DNA from: Fratercula arctica
Lineage: Eukaryota; Chordata; Aves; Charadriiformes; Alcidae
DNA length: 64,000 nt
Reading direction: 5' to 3'
Assembly (NCBI GenBank): GCA_947846985.1
Contig: CANTUZ010000025.1
Coordinates: 4,772,100-4,836,099, forward strand
Shown: piece by piece, positions 1-10,383 of the stretch
How positions within the stretch are numbered: position 1 is the stretch's first letter
How the letters are laid out: every line of letters starts with the position of its first letter
The notes under the pieces: generated by a model
The model's database searches: none
Told to the model about the DNA's origin: nothing
What the model saw: only the letters and a program-made list of their open reading frames with translations
Program-made: the position numbers and the translations under genes

Positions 1-261
1 AATTTAATTTCAGTATTTTTTCCATTGCTGCAGGCAGAAATATTGTTCCTTGTTGCCATACTGCTGCTGCTGTACTAGATTACTCTGAATTGCTTCCCTA
101 TTGTACCTGTTCAGAAATCAGAAATGCTACAGTACTGACATTTAGACTACCTTACACTAGTTGACAATTTGATACGCATGAGCTAGGATAAAGTTAAACA
201 CGAAGGATGTTTGAATCAGGCTTTACATTCTGCAAGGAGAAATTGGTATACCTTTGCTAAT
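1..261. other. Unassigned flank
   Basis: AT-rich sequence with no reading frame or repeat I recognise, ending where CR1-like sequence begins. Confidence 0.4.
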
Positions 262-2024
262 TAACTTCAAGACCCTGGTGATAGAGAAGCCACTGAGGAG
301 AGGTCCTCTGCTGGACCTCGTATTCACCAACAAGGAGGGGCTTGTTGGGGATATGAGGGCAAAAGGCAGCCTTGGCTGCAGTGACTATGAGACAGTGAAG
401 TTAAGGATCTTAAAAAGGAGGGTAAAAAGCAAGCTCACAACCCTGAACTTGAGAAGAGAAGCCTCTTCAGGGATCTGCTTGGCAGAATTCCATGGGATAA
501 GGCCATGGAGGGAAGAGGGGCCCAAGAAAGCTGGTTAATATTCAAGGCTCACCTTCTACAGACTCAAGAGCGGTCTGTCCCAATGATCAGGAAGTCAGGT
601 AAAAATGCCAGGAGACCTGTGTGGATGAACAAGGAGCTCCTGGACAGACTCAAATGCAAAAATGAAGCATACATAGGGTGGAAGCAAGGATGGGTAACTT
701 GTGAGGAATAGAGACACATGCAGGGATGAGATTAGGAAAGCCAAAGTCCACCTGGAGTTGAATCTGGCAAGGGATGTCAAAGGCAGTGTGGGAAAGCAAC
801 AGATCGGCGAGGAGGATTGTAAATACGCTCAAGTGACTCGCACCTGGGGTGCTGGAAAATACTTATATCACACTAATTGTTGTTCAGTCTTGGGTGCTTG
901 CAAGTAGAACATCTGCACTTAGATGACATAAGTCTGTGATGGACTCAGGGACACCTTATCTAGCTGCTTGAGAATCCTGGCCTGTTGTTGAAGAAGATCA
1001 AAGCACAGTGGGAAAACTAGGCCTGTTTGAACCCTTTAAATACCAGCAAGAACAGGGAGTCTGCACACGTTCTTGCTAGCAAGGACTCTCTCGCTGCCAA
1101 GGACTCTTGTTAACAAGGACTCTCTCTCACTCCGCGGTGCCTGCGTCCCCTGCTTGCGTGCCTCTGCCCGGGTGTTGCTTCGGAGATTCCCCGGTCTGTG
1201 AGGTATCGAGATTAAACTTGTTCTTTGCCTTTCATCTGTGGTTTTGTGGTTGTTCCTGTGTCCTGCCTGCATCGGCTCACACAGGCAGAAAGAAGGGCTT
1301 CTCTAAGTACACAGGCAACAAAAGGAATACTAGGGAAAATGTGGGCCCTTTGGTGAATGACATGGGGGACCTGGTGACACAGTACATGGAAAAGTCTTCA
1401 GTCTTTACTAGCAAGACCAGTCTTCAGGAATCCCAGGCCCCAGAGAGCAAGGAAGACGTACCCTTGGTGGAAGACGATCAGGTCAGGGAATACTTAAGAA
1501 AACTGGACATACATAAGTCCATGGGTCCCAAAGGGATGCACCCACGAGTGCTGAGGGAGCTGGCAGATGTCATGGCAAGGCCACTTTCAAAAATCTTTGA
1601 TAGATCATGTTGAATGGGAGAGGTGCCTGAAGAATGGAGGAAAGCAAATATCACTCCTGTCTTCAAAGAAAGGCAAGAAGGGGGTACCTGGGGAACTATA
1701 GGCTGGTCAGCCTCATCTCAGTCCCTGGGAAAGTGATGGAGTAGCTAATCCTGGGAAACACTTAGAGGCACATGAAGGACAAGAAGGTTATCAGGAGCAG
1801 TCACCAAGGGGAAGTTGTGCTTGACCGATCTGATAACCTTCTGTGATGAAATGACTGGCTTAGTAGATGAGGGGAGAGCAATGGATATTGTCTACATAGA
1901 CTTCAGTAAGGCCTTTGAGACTTGTCTGCCAGAGGTCACAGAGGGTGGTGATCAGTAGCATGGAATCTAGTTGGAGGCCAGTAACTAGTGGTGTACCCCA
2001 GGGTCTGGTTCTGAATCAGGTCAG
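262..2024 (+). mobile_element. CR1 LINE fragment A (ORF2, broken)
   Basis: A 5'-truncated CR1 copy. It starts near the end of the ORF2 endonuclease domain (the residues LLDLVFTNKEG lie near 310-340) and runs through the linker into the reverse transcriptase, where [19 protein letters not shown] is seen near 1510-1570 and a GVPQG motif near 1990. An LTR at 787-1283 splits it, and the CR1 resumes cleanly behind the target duplication. Many frameshifts and stops break it, so it is a dead copy. It stops at the next LTR at 2025; RT sequence does not resume on the far side, so the 3' part is lost. Confidence 0.85.
787..1283 (+). mobile_element. Solo LTR inside CR1 A, TSD ggcag
   Basis: A 497-bp solo LTR bounded by TGTGGGAAAG and GGCTCACACA, flanked on both sides by the 5-bp duplication ggcag (782-786 and 1284-1288). 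An ATTAAA polyadenylation-type signal lies near 1211. The CR1 reading continues across the two flanks, which fixes the borders precisely. The family differs from all other LTRs in the window. Open frames across it are not genes. Confidence 0.85.
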
Positions 2025-2762
2025 TGTTGCATTTAGTGAGTGGATATATTTGGTAAGAGATGAATCCCCTTGCGTTCTAGCTGATCCTCAGAGATCAGAG
2101 GGGCTAGGGGCAGCTGGACTTATCTCTTAATAATAGGCCAATTATTGCCGTGACTATAGGCCTGACACTGGATGCACGAACAGCCTGTCTGCTGTAGGTC
2201 TGGCCACATTCAAAAGCAGTCAGGTGCATGAACTAAAAAGCGGTTTATTCTTATGCAATATTTACAGATTCTTTAAGATTGCCGGTGATAAATGCACTAA
2301 ACTGCAGGACAGCTATATAGCTTTAAAGATAATTCCTGGGTAAGCACTTACCCAGGGTACAATTCTTACCAAAAGGCATCCCTTCGGCGGGGGGGGGGGC
2401 CGAGAAGGACAAACCTGTCGATCTGTCGATCTGTCCCTGCGATGCGTCAGATGCTTGTACCCAACTTTAGGCACAAAATTGGAGTAATACTTATACTCCT
2501 TTTTTGGGCAGAGTGGGTGGGACTGTGGTCAAGTCATTGTTCTTTATGGTTGCACTGTCAGCATTTGTATATCTCTTGAAAGGAGTTGTAACATTTCCTG
2601 TGGGAACTGGGAGAACGGGACCGCACGGCCTTCACCTCGCTTCTTGTCTCCCTCCAGAGCTCATGGGAACACAAATCACCAGATCTTCACCCAGTCTCTG
2701 TGTCTATTCTGGGTACCAGGTGTTCATCAGTGATATTGAGCTATTGTTTTGTGCGTGCAACA
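2025..2762 (+). mobile_element. Solo LTR related to the 5,965 family, TSD gtcag
   Basis: A 738-bp LTR starting TGTTGC and ending GTGCAACA, with the 5-bp duplication gtcag at 2020-2024 and 2763-2767. Its first third resembles the LTR at 5,965: both have an '...aaccccctTGC-ttct' stretch and a later 'ttgccggtgataaatgcac' / 'ttgctggtgataaatacac' stretch. Its 3' part differs, so it is a distinct subfamily. It contains a run of ten or more G near 2390. Confidence 0.75.
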
Positions 2763-3214
2763 GTCAGTCACCAAGGGAAGCTGGTAAGAGCTGCTCCAGA
2801 GCCAGCCTGACCCACAGCAGAGTGGTAGATCTCAGCACACAGGGGAGTTTCCTGAGGTAGGGAAAGGCCAGGGCAGTGGAGAGACCCACCAGGTGCCAGC
2901 AGCTCTCACGGGAGATGCTGACAAGTCCTGGGCATTGCCAGAGCAACTGTGACCCCCTTCACGCCTATAAAAAGCAGCCTGGGGAGCGTGAGCGACCAGA
3001 AGCGCTGTGAACAGAGTGGGCAGAGCATGGCATGCATGGCAGTTCGCGTGGCAGGTCGCATGGCAGGGCACACAGGAAGGGCGCCTCTTCAAAGGAGGGG
3101 CATTCCACCAGCCAAGTGGGAGACTTGAAGGATTCATAACCCATCAATCAGGCACTATTCTGTGACTATCTGCACAGGTCAAGGGCACTCATCCTACCTG
3201 ACCCTCAAGGCAGA

Positions 3215-4307
3215 ATGGTGGGCACTCGTAGGAAAGCAAAGCCTGCAGCTCCATCTGGGGGGTCTGCACCATCCACCTCAGCAGTGGCCGATGCCTCCAC
3301 CCAGACAGAGCTGCTGAAGGGAGAGGCTGCAGTGCAGACCTGACTGCAGGAAGTGCCTAAACCTTTCTCCTGGGGCAGGGATAGACGGCACACCTGCCTG
3401 CAAAAGGTGTGCCCAGGTGGAGGACCTCCTGCTGCAGGTGGCTGAGCTGCAGGAGGTGGTGAGGAGGCTGCATAGCATCAGAGAGACCGAGAAAGAGTTA
3501 GATAGCGGGTTCCAAGCACAGCCTGCAGTGGACCCACAGCCCATGGCCAAACAACCAAAAACTCCCACACCGGAACACACAGAAGGGAAGGGGGCCAATA
3601 ATGCAGAAGAATGGAAGCTTGCAATGGCAGGGACCAGGAGGAGGCAGAGACCGCTGAAGCCTGAGGTGCCCTTGCAGAACCACTTCACCGCTCTGCAGAG
3701 TGAAGAGGAAAGACCAGTCATATCAGGTGAGACGCTGGAGCTGAGTAAGCAGCCCAATCTGCTCCCTGTATAACAACCAGTGCAACTAAGAAAAAAGAGA
3801 TGAGTGATAGTAGTAGGTGATGCTCTTCTGAAAGGTATGGAGGCACCCATACGCCAGCCTGATGCACTCTCTAGAGAGGTGTGCTGCTTACCGGGGGCTC
3901 ATACAAAGGACGTCACTGAGAGACTGCCAAGCCTTGTACAGTCCTCTGACTATTATCTGCTGCTGTTGTTTCATGTGGGCACCAGTGATACAACCAGGAG
4001 CAGTCTGAGGAGTATCAAGAAGGATTACAGAGCCCTGGGAACAGCAGTAAAGGACTCCAGAGCGCAGGTAGTTTTTTCATCAGTCCTCCCAGTCAAAGGA
4101 AAGGGGTTTGAAAGGACCAGTCAAATCTGGCAAGTCAACAAATGGCTACAGGACTGGTGCCGTAGTCAGGGATTCGTCTACTTAGACCATGGGACTCGCT
4201 TTGAGAAACCAGGTCTACTGGGGGCTGATGGGGTCTATCTCTCAGAGAAGGGGAAGAGCATCTTCAGTCATAGGCTTGCCAAGCTTGTGAAGAGGGCTTT
4301 AAACTGA
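3215..4307 (+). pseudogene. CR1 ORF1 (RNA-binding/esterase protein), broken
   Basis: CR1 ORF1 encodes a nucleic-acid chaperone type protein ending in an SGNH/GDSL esterase domain. The likely start at 3215 gives MVGTRRKAK and a TQTELL segment shared with the other ORF1 copies in this window. A stop follows within about 45 codons. A second frame from 3417 carries a coiled-coil-like leucine-rich stretch, and a third from 3804 to 4307 carries the esterase domain. There, VVGDALLKG stands for the nucleophile block, which usually reads GDS; the serine is Ala here. A conserved LDHG block sits near the C-terminus. At least one stop and two frame changes make it dead. Confidence 0.8.
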
Positions 4308-4484
4308 AGTTGCTGGGGAAAGGGAACCTCAATCCATCCCACTCCTACCAGTATGATACCAGTGCCAGCAATAGATGCCCAGAGCCTGGAGAAGGGTCAC
4401 AGGTCAACAGGAGAGCACCTGGAGTGCAGCACAAAGGAATTCCAGCCACTCCAGCCGGTAAGTCAGCTTCATCTAGGGCCCAAC

Positions 4485-4920
4485 TTAAATGCCTCTATAC
4501 AAATGCATGGGGCATGGGGAACAAATAAGAGGAGTTAGAGACGTGCACATGCCTCCAGGGCTATGATCTTATTGGCATCACAGAGATGTGGTGGGATGGC
4601 TCCTATGACTGGAGTGTTGGAATGGAGGGATACAGACTCTTTAGGAAGGACAGGCAGGGGAGACGAGGAGGGGGTGTTTCCCTCTATGTCAATGAACAGC
4701 TGGAGTCCATGGAGCTCCACCTGGGGATGGATGAGGAGCTGACCGATAGCTTATGGGTCAGGATTAAAGGGAGGGCAGGGACAGGTTATGTTACAGTGGG
4801 GGGTCTGCTACAGGCCACCTGACCAGGATGACGGAGAAGGTGAGGCCCTCTATAGACAGATAGGAGCAGCCACACATTCCCAGGCCCCGGTCCTCATGGG
4901 GGACTTCAACCACACCGATA
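4485..4920 (+). pseudogene. CR1 ORF2 endonuclease N-terminal fragment
   Basis: The start of CR1 ORF2, an APE-type endonuclease that nicks target DNA. The blocks KCLYTNAWGMGNK (4489-4527), ITEMWWDGSYDW (about 4576-4611) and RRGGGVSLYV (about 4660-4690) match the same blocks of the antisense CR1 at 26-31 kb. A stop follows GNK and a frameshift follows near 4800. It ends abruptly at 4920 in the MGDFNH block, where antisense CR1 sequence begins. Confidence 0.75.
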
Positions 4921-5244
4921 TCATAGAATAATAGAATGGTTTGGGTTGGAAGGGACCTTAAAGATCATCTAGTTCCAACCCCCCTGCCATGGGCAGGGAC
5001 ACCTCCCACTAGACCAGGCTGCTCAAAGCCCCATCCAGCCTGGCCTTGAACACTTCCAGGGAAGGGGCATCCACAGCCTCCCTGGGGAACTTTTTCCAGT
5101 GCCTTACCATCCTCATAGTGAAAAATTTCTTCCTGATATCCAATCTAAATCTCCCCTCTTCCAGTTTGAAGCCATTACCCCTCATCCTATCACTACATGC
5201 CCTTGTAAAAAGTCCCTCTCCAGCATTCTTGGGGGGGGGCATGC
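4921..5244 (-). mobile_element. Antisense CR1 3' end fragment
   Basis: The reverse strand reads the last part of CR1 ORF2 (blocks ending in [14 protein letters not shown] and [13 protein letters not shown]) plus the 3' terminal tail near 4923-4945. It lies head-on against sense CR1 sequence starting about 5245. It contains the whole CR1 3' terminus, so it is a separate 5'-truncated insertion and not the inverted 5' part of a twin-priming event. Confidence 0.85.
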
Positions 5245-5964
5245 AAACCTCATGAAGTTCAACCAGGCCAAGTGCAAGGTCCTGCACCTGGGTCACAGCA
5301 ATCCCAAGCACAAATACAGGCTGGGTGGAGAATGGATTGAGAGCAGCCCTGAGGAGAAGGACTTGGGGGTGCTGGTGGATGAGAAGCTCAACATGAGCAG
5401 GCAATGCGCGCTTGCAGCCCAGAAAGCCAACTGCATCCTGGGCTGCATCAAAGGAAGTGTGGCCAGCAGGTTGAGGGAGGTGATTCTGCCCCTCTACTCT
5501 GCTCTGGTGAGACCCCACCTGGAGTACTGCATCCAGCTCTGGGGCCCCCAACATAAGAAGGACATGGACCTGTTGGAGTGAGTCCAGAGGAGGGCCACGA
5601 AGATGATCAGAGGGCTGGAGCAGCTCTCCTATGAGGACAGGCTGAGAGAGTTGGGGCTGTTCAGCCTGGAGAAGAGAAGGCTCTGGGGAGACCTTATAGC
5701 AGCCTTCCAGTACTTAAAGCGGACCTATAAGAAAGATGGGGACAAACTTTTAGCAGGGCTTGTTGTGATAGGACATGGGGTAATGGTTTCAAACTGAGAG
5801 AGGGGAGATTTAGATTAGATATTAGGAAGAAATTCTTTACTCTGAGGGTCGTGAGGCAGTGGAACTGGTTGCCCAGAGAGGTGGTATATGCTCCATCTCT
5901 GGAAACATTCAAGGTCAGGTTGGACGGAGCTCTGAGAAAGCTAATCTAGTTGAAGATGTCCCTG
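5245..5964 (+). mobile_element. CR1 fragment B2, RT C-terminus
   Basis: Sense CR1 ORF2 from the thumb/C-terminal region to close to the 3' end. [20 protein letters not shown] is read near 5259-5318, [15 protein letters not shown] near 5488-5532, and [13 protein letters not shown] near 5645-5683. One stop after DMDLLE and later frameshifts kill it. The LTR at 5965-7126 interrupts it 6 bp after 'gaagatgtc', and the CR1 3' end resumes at 7127. Confidence 0.85.
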
Positions 5965-7126
5965 TGTTGCGTGAAAGGGGCAAAGTAGTTTTGGCAGAAG
6001 ATAAACCCCCTTGCATTCTAACACTCCTCACCGAGGTGGGAGGCTAGGTGCGGCTAGGTTTAAATTCTGAGTGATGCCCAATTCACCACTATCAGTCCAG
6101 TTGTGTTTAATATATATTTTAAACTGTTATGATTTGGATACACTAATAGTGGACTGCACCTTCAGTCTAGTCGTGCTCATGAACTAGCACGGCCACTCTT
6201 GAATCTTTGGTCGCGTTCAATGAGGAACCAAAACGACTAGCTACTTAAACAGTGCAGTTTATTTAAACAACAGATATATAGGTTTTCATGATTGCTGGTG
6301 ATAAATACACTGTCTGCAAAGCACGTGCAAATAAAAGCATTGTTAAATATACAAAACACGCGACAAAGTTATAAACAATACAGCCTGGCTATAAATGTAG
6401 GAAAGAGATTCTCTAGAGAAATTCCTAAGTTCCCCGAGGAAACACTCGGTATATTCTAAGTCTTACCCAAAGGCATACCTATGGGGGGAAGAAAGGCTCA
6501 GCCCGTCGACTGGTCCCGGAAATCAAAGGCAGCCTGTGATGGAGTCCTCCTTGACTTGTTCACAATGGTGTCTTCCCTGGGTATCCCCCCTCTCTTGGGC
6601 TATTTTTATACTATTTTTTTATCTTCAGGGTAGAGTTTGAGTGACTTCAGTCATAAATACTTTTATTATGATTGGTGTAAAATTCTCTCGCTTCACAATT
6701 AAAGGTATAGTTTATGAGAAATTCAGGGCACAGACTCAAGGAGGAGTGGTCGCACCTTGGAAGCAGGTAGCCTTTAGGATGGAGGTGTGTTTTGGTATTA
6801 TAATGAGCAAAGTTCACACAGAGGACAGCATTTCATCAAAATTTGACGAAATGTTGGCTCAGGGTAGCGAGTAGGCAGCTTATTGGTTCCATAGTACCAT
6901 CTCGTTCCCATATCTGCTGTACATCACAGGGCAGGGTCAGGGAAGGTCACATTCCATTCCATCCCCCGTGTAGCTTCGCAAGCAATATTGTACAGGGAAT
7001 CGCAGATGTTGAATTCTTCGCATGCCAGCTGCGGCTGTATTCTACCTTAGAAGCCTTTTGATTTTATACCTTTCCTTAATGTGTGAACAATGCTGTATTT
7101 TTGGCCATTTTAGTAATTATTCCACA
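5965..7126 (+). mobile_element. Solo LTR (1162 bp), TSD ccctg
   Basis: A complete solo LTR: TGTTGCGTGA at the 5' end, TAATTATTCCACA at the 3' end, flanked by the duplication ccctg (5960-5964 and 7127-7131) inside a CR1 copy. The first ~413 bp are almost identical to 63,588-64,000, and a diverged antisense 3' part is at 36,111. Open frames across it (for example 6641-6874) are not recognisable proteins. Confidence 0.9.
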
Positions 7127-7210
7127 CCCTGCTCATTGCATGGGGGTTGGACTAGATGAGCTTTAAAGGTCTCTTCCAACCCAAACCATTCTATGATTCT
7201 ATGGTTTTAT
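7127..7210 (+). mobile_element. 3' end of CR1 fragment B2
   Basis: This is the end of the CR1 interrupted at 5964: 'ctcattgcatgggggttggactagatgag' type sequence (in pieces) and then the terminal repeats ttctatgattctatgg. Directly after it the antisense ERV reverse transcriptase begins, so this CR1 inserted into, or truncated, that ERV. Confidence 0.85.
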
Positions 7211-7214
7211 GATA

Positions 7215-7765
7215 AGCCTGAATTGACAATGTAGGGCTACGTTTGAATCCTTGGGGTAAACATGTAAAAGTGCACTTGTATTCCACTCCATGTAAAGGCA
7301 AATCTCTCTTGATCTTCAGATTGTAATGGGACCATGAAAAACATAGCCTTTATATCCAAAATAGACATCTTTGGCTTGTTCTAAAACAAAAAAAATATTC
7401 ATAATGGAAGGGACGGTAGCATGTAAGGGTCCAGTGTTTTCATTCTATTTATAATAATCTACTGTTAAACACCAGGTACCATTAGGCTTAAGGACAGGTC
7501 ACATGGTGGGATTACATGGGGAATGAGTTTTCTGAATACCCCTTTATTCTAAATCCTGAATAAGAGCAGTTATGCCTTGCGAGGTGTGAGAGACTGGAAC
7601 TTTAAAATAATTGTCTCAAAGCTTGCTTAAGCTTCTGCAAATTGATGGCAGGCCAATGAGAAGCTTGCTTGTATCTATTTAGCACCTTCTGCAGACCTTC
7701 CTCTTGCTTACCAGTCACCACCCAAGATTGCCACCAGTTGGAAAGGGTGTGCTGCCATTAGCTTA
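7215..7765 (-). pseudogene. pol: Retroviral reverse transcriptase, N-terminal fragment
   Basis: Minus-strand translation in shifting frames gives PNGTWCLTVDY (near 7445-7480), the fingers block of retroviral RT. It is followed downstream by an ATVPS block, an EERFAFTW-like block (RSREICLYMEW in one frame) and LPQG near 7245-7260, all in the order of a real RT. The catalytic YxDD region is absent because the CR1 end at 7,210 cuts the gene. At least two frameshifts and two stops are visible. Upstream the reading becomes a pro-RT linker rich in Gln and Lys. Confidence 0.7.
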
Positions 7766-8339
7766 AAAAAGGTGTAGACCTCTGGCTATCAAATTAGCCA
7801 GATCCTGCCTACCCTGGGGTTTACCTGGGCCTGTGCTGTTAACTCCAAAATTGCTGAAGCACGACTGTGCCAAGCACTGCCCAAGCAGCAGGGAGCAGGA
7901 AAAACTTATACGGCAACCGTGTAAAATGACAATTATCTGGGCAAAGGCCACCGACGTTGATTGGTCAAGCTACAGACTGACCTGGGCTACCTGGACTATA
8001 ACTGGCACAGCGACCCACCACAATTTGGGAATTGGGACTGAGACCCCCACTACCATCAACCATGGATCAATGGTATGCTACGGAACTTCCAGAGGACTGC
8101 TGAGACGTCGTCGGGCCTGTGGTGGTGGCTATACTCTTGCTATGTTCTGTAATACTACTTCTCTTTTCTGCATTTCCTCTACTTCTGCTTTTACTCTATC
8201 GCTTGTCTCAGTGACTATTGCTGGGGAATAACAATAAACCTGCAGCAAGTGGTATCTGACCTTGTTTGTGTCTTTATCTCACACTTGGAATCATTGCAAG
8301 CCTCTCCCGGGCCCAATGTAGTCAGACCGGGACGTAACA
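7765..8339 (+). other. Insertion in antisense ERV, possible LTR or retroviral 3' end
   Basis: This segment separates the antisense protease from the antisense RT. It holds a plus-strand AATAAA at 8232, followed by a U5-like stretch ending GGGACGTAACA at about 8339. A short frame at 8062-8212 starts MDQWYATELPEDC, has one TGA, and continues with about 28 mostly Leu/Val/Ile residues that look like a membrane-spanning helix. The left border and any target duplication could not be fixed. It could be a solo LTR with a coding-looking U3, or the env tail of a second ERV. Confidence 0.4.
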
Positions 8340-8359
8340 CGAGGCTTCAGGACTAATAC

Positions 8360-8820
8360 GATATTGTCATACATGAGTTAAGGCACTTTTAACTAATTTG
8401 AGTGCAGTCTGTAATAGAGAAGTGGTTGACCCTTCAGCTGGTATTCCATCCATAGAGATTACATAATTCTGAGTTTGATGGTTTGGCACCCAAGTGCCTA
8501 AAGGAATCTTAATAATTTGGGATTTTAATATATTTATACCTAATATACTTAAGAGTCCTACTGCCACTATAGGTCTCAGTATTCTTCCATTGGGTAAAAT
8601 CAATTTTATCCTGGCCACAGGAAGCTCTTCTCTTTTCCCCACAATCCCTGTTATAGAGATCCTTTCTCCAGTTTTCTTTATTAATCCAGGGGCATCGTCA
8701 GCTTTAATCATTGATATTGAGGCTCCTGTGTCAATGAGAAAAGAAACAGAATATTTATAACTTACTATTAATGATATACTAGGGTTTTCGCTAATATTAA
8801 TTCCAAGAAATTTCAGACAC
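8360..8820 (-). pseudogene. pro: Retroviral aspartic protease (retropepsin)
   Basis: The minus strand has the retropepsin active-site block LIDTGAS near 8722-8742 with the usual hydrophobic strand before it, then about 115 residues of open frame (8711 to 8367) with an LSILGINIL block near its C-terminus that stands where retropepsins have the conserved GRD/GxD-like turn. The domain is nearly intact over about 130 residues. The enzyme would cleave the Gag-Pol polyprotein. Gag lies upstream and the reading after the stop at 8367 continues a few residues until the inserted segment. Confidence 0.8.
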
Positions 8821-8829
8821 TTGGGACAA

Positions 8830-10330
8830 GTTATTGGAACTCACTGGGCCAGAACTTGGAAGATCCTCTATTAGTTTCCTGATACTAGGATCAGGGCAAC
8901 AGACAAAATAATCGGGGCTGAATCAGGAAAGCAGACAGAATAATATTGTCTGTAACTTTCTCAGCTTCTATGCCACTATCCCTTCACAATTATCCCACAA
9001 TCTCTGTAAGAAAAATGGGGGTATCCCATCTAATTGGCCTAGTGTAAAACCTATTCCTAGCAACAGACTCCCATAAGCATCTCTATTCTCTTTCTGATTT
9101 ATCAGGGGATCTTTTTATAATAGGTAGATTAACTTCCACAGGGAATTTTCAAACATTTTGTCCCCTCTTACAATTTCCCTTTGGTGTTTGGGCAACCCTG
9201 ATCCATCCTTCCCTGTTCCTGTGTCAGGCTGTCATATAAGGGATGTCTCCCATAAAGGCAGTCCAATTCTGCAACATCTGAGCCATTATAGTGTTCCAAT
9301 CAGCATCCCCACTGTGTACCATTAAGGCTAGACTGCATTTTGCAATAGTCTAGCCTCTGCTGCTTCCATGGACATCGCATCCTATGGTATAATACTGCAT
9401 GCATTAATGACATCTCAAGCAGCCAGTCTCTGAGCCCTCTCAGAAAACCCTTCAGAACTATACTAAGGAGGAGAAGCTTTATATCCTCATTTCCCTTGTA
9501 TTTGTCTAACAACATTTATTACTGAATATAATAGGGAGAAAGTATTCTGTCCAGCCCCTGCATCAAGGTTATGAATAATGATTCCTTCTCCCAGAAATAT
9601 TTGTCTGGCCTCAGTTTGATTAAAAGTAATAGCTTCAACTCCATTTTGATGGCACCATGTTACCCATCCTAGCCAGTCCTCATCAACCCTTTTTTGACTG
9701 CAAGGTTATGTGCTTTAACTGTTCTGCAGTATAGTTTGTAGTGGTCATTGTGACCTGAGGTGACAGGGGAGCACCTTCACCTCTGGGAGGAGCTGGAGGT
9801 TGTACTGTGGAAGTTTTAATGATGGAGTACCATGAAGCTGTGCTATCCAGATTATGTTTGGGTAATGTGGGAGCAAGAGGCTCAGAATCATCCTCCTCAT
9901 CACTAGGTCTCATTTATATATATTCTCTTTACATGATCTCACTCTGAGACTGGATGAGTATTCTCTAGATGGCATAAAGCCTGAGATCTGAGGTTAGTTT
10001 CCAATTATTGAAGTAATTGTTCCTTAACAAAACTACAGGATTCAAAGGCTCATACCTCTGCATCCTTACCTCACTGTTCAGTGTCCTGAACTTCCTGCCT
10101 GGTAGTGTTTAGCTCCTGCTTAGTAAAGTTTACTTCCTGCCAAGTAACAGTTCCTGTTCAGTGGCAATTAGCTTTTGCTTAGTAACATTTAATTCCTGCC
10201 TAGCAGCATTTAGTTCCTGATCTTTAGCAATTAGCAAGATGTTTGCTGCCACTAATGCCTCTGTAAGGATCCCAATGAAGGTCTCTTGCCTGCCTTTGCT
10301 TTTCATTTATGACTTTCCTGCCATTTTGAA
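8830..10330 (-). pseudogene. gag: Retroviral gag remnant with N-terminal coiled coil
   Basis: Assigned from position upstream of the protease and composition. The far upstream end (10,300-10,060) reads a heptad-like run of imperfect repeats such as QELNAARQELN and KQKLIATEQEL, made by tandem ~20-bp units on the DNA. Then comes an acidic, Pro-rich segment (RPSDEEDDSEPLAPTLP, 9913 downward) typical of retroviral matrix-to-capsid linkers. A Trp- and Gln-rich stretch at 9,300-9,250 could be capsid. Stops and frameshifts are frequent, and no zinc knuckle was recognised. Confidence 0.6.
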
Positions 10331-10383
10331 AATTCTTCTCACAGGTTTTACCAATTAAAACAGTTCTCTGCTACCCTATGACC

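Larger units (their letters stand above)
2768..4920 (+). mobile_element. CR1 LINE copy B, 5' part (5'UTR, ORF1, start of ORF2)
   Basis: A CR1 copy that keeps its 5'UTR. A TATAAAA box near 2967 followed by '...gagcgaccag' has a counterpart at the same distance from ORF1 in the antisense CR1 at 26.4-30.9 kb. ORF1 and the ORF2 endonuclease start follow. The copy is cut at 4920 in the endonuclease, where an antisense CR1 3' end begins; the RT C-terminus and 3' end seen from 5245 may be the rest of this copy with a deletion, or a separate insertion. Confidence 0.8.
7215..10380 (-). mobile_element. Antisense endogenous retrovirus, internal region (gag-pro-RT remnant)
   Basis: Read on the minus strand from 10,330 down to 7,215, the order is gag, aspartic protease, reverse transcriptase N-terminus, the normal retroviral order. 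No LTR of this provirus is recognised: a CR1 copy abuts each end (7,210 and 10,384). A plus-strand segment of up to about 570 bp sits between protease and RT. Every gene has stops and frameshifts. The RT blocks resemble class III/ERVL-type sequences, but gag does not obviously match the ERVL-like provirus at 36.9 kb, so I leave the class open. Confidence 0.75.

Noticed and set aside
4921..5300. Twin-priming inversion within a single CR1 copy
   Set aside because: The inverted part contains the CR1 3' terminus itself, whereas twin priming inverts the 5' part; two separate insertions explain it better.
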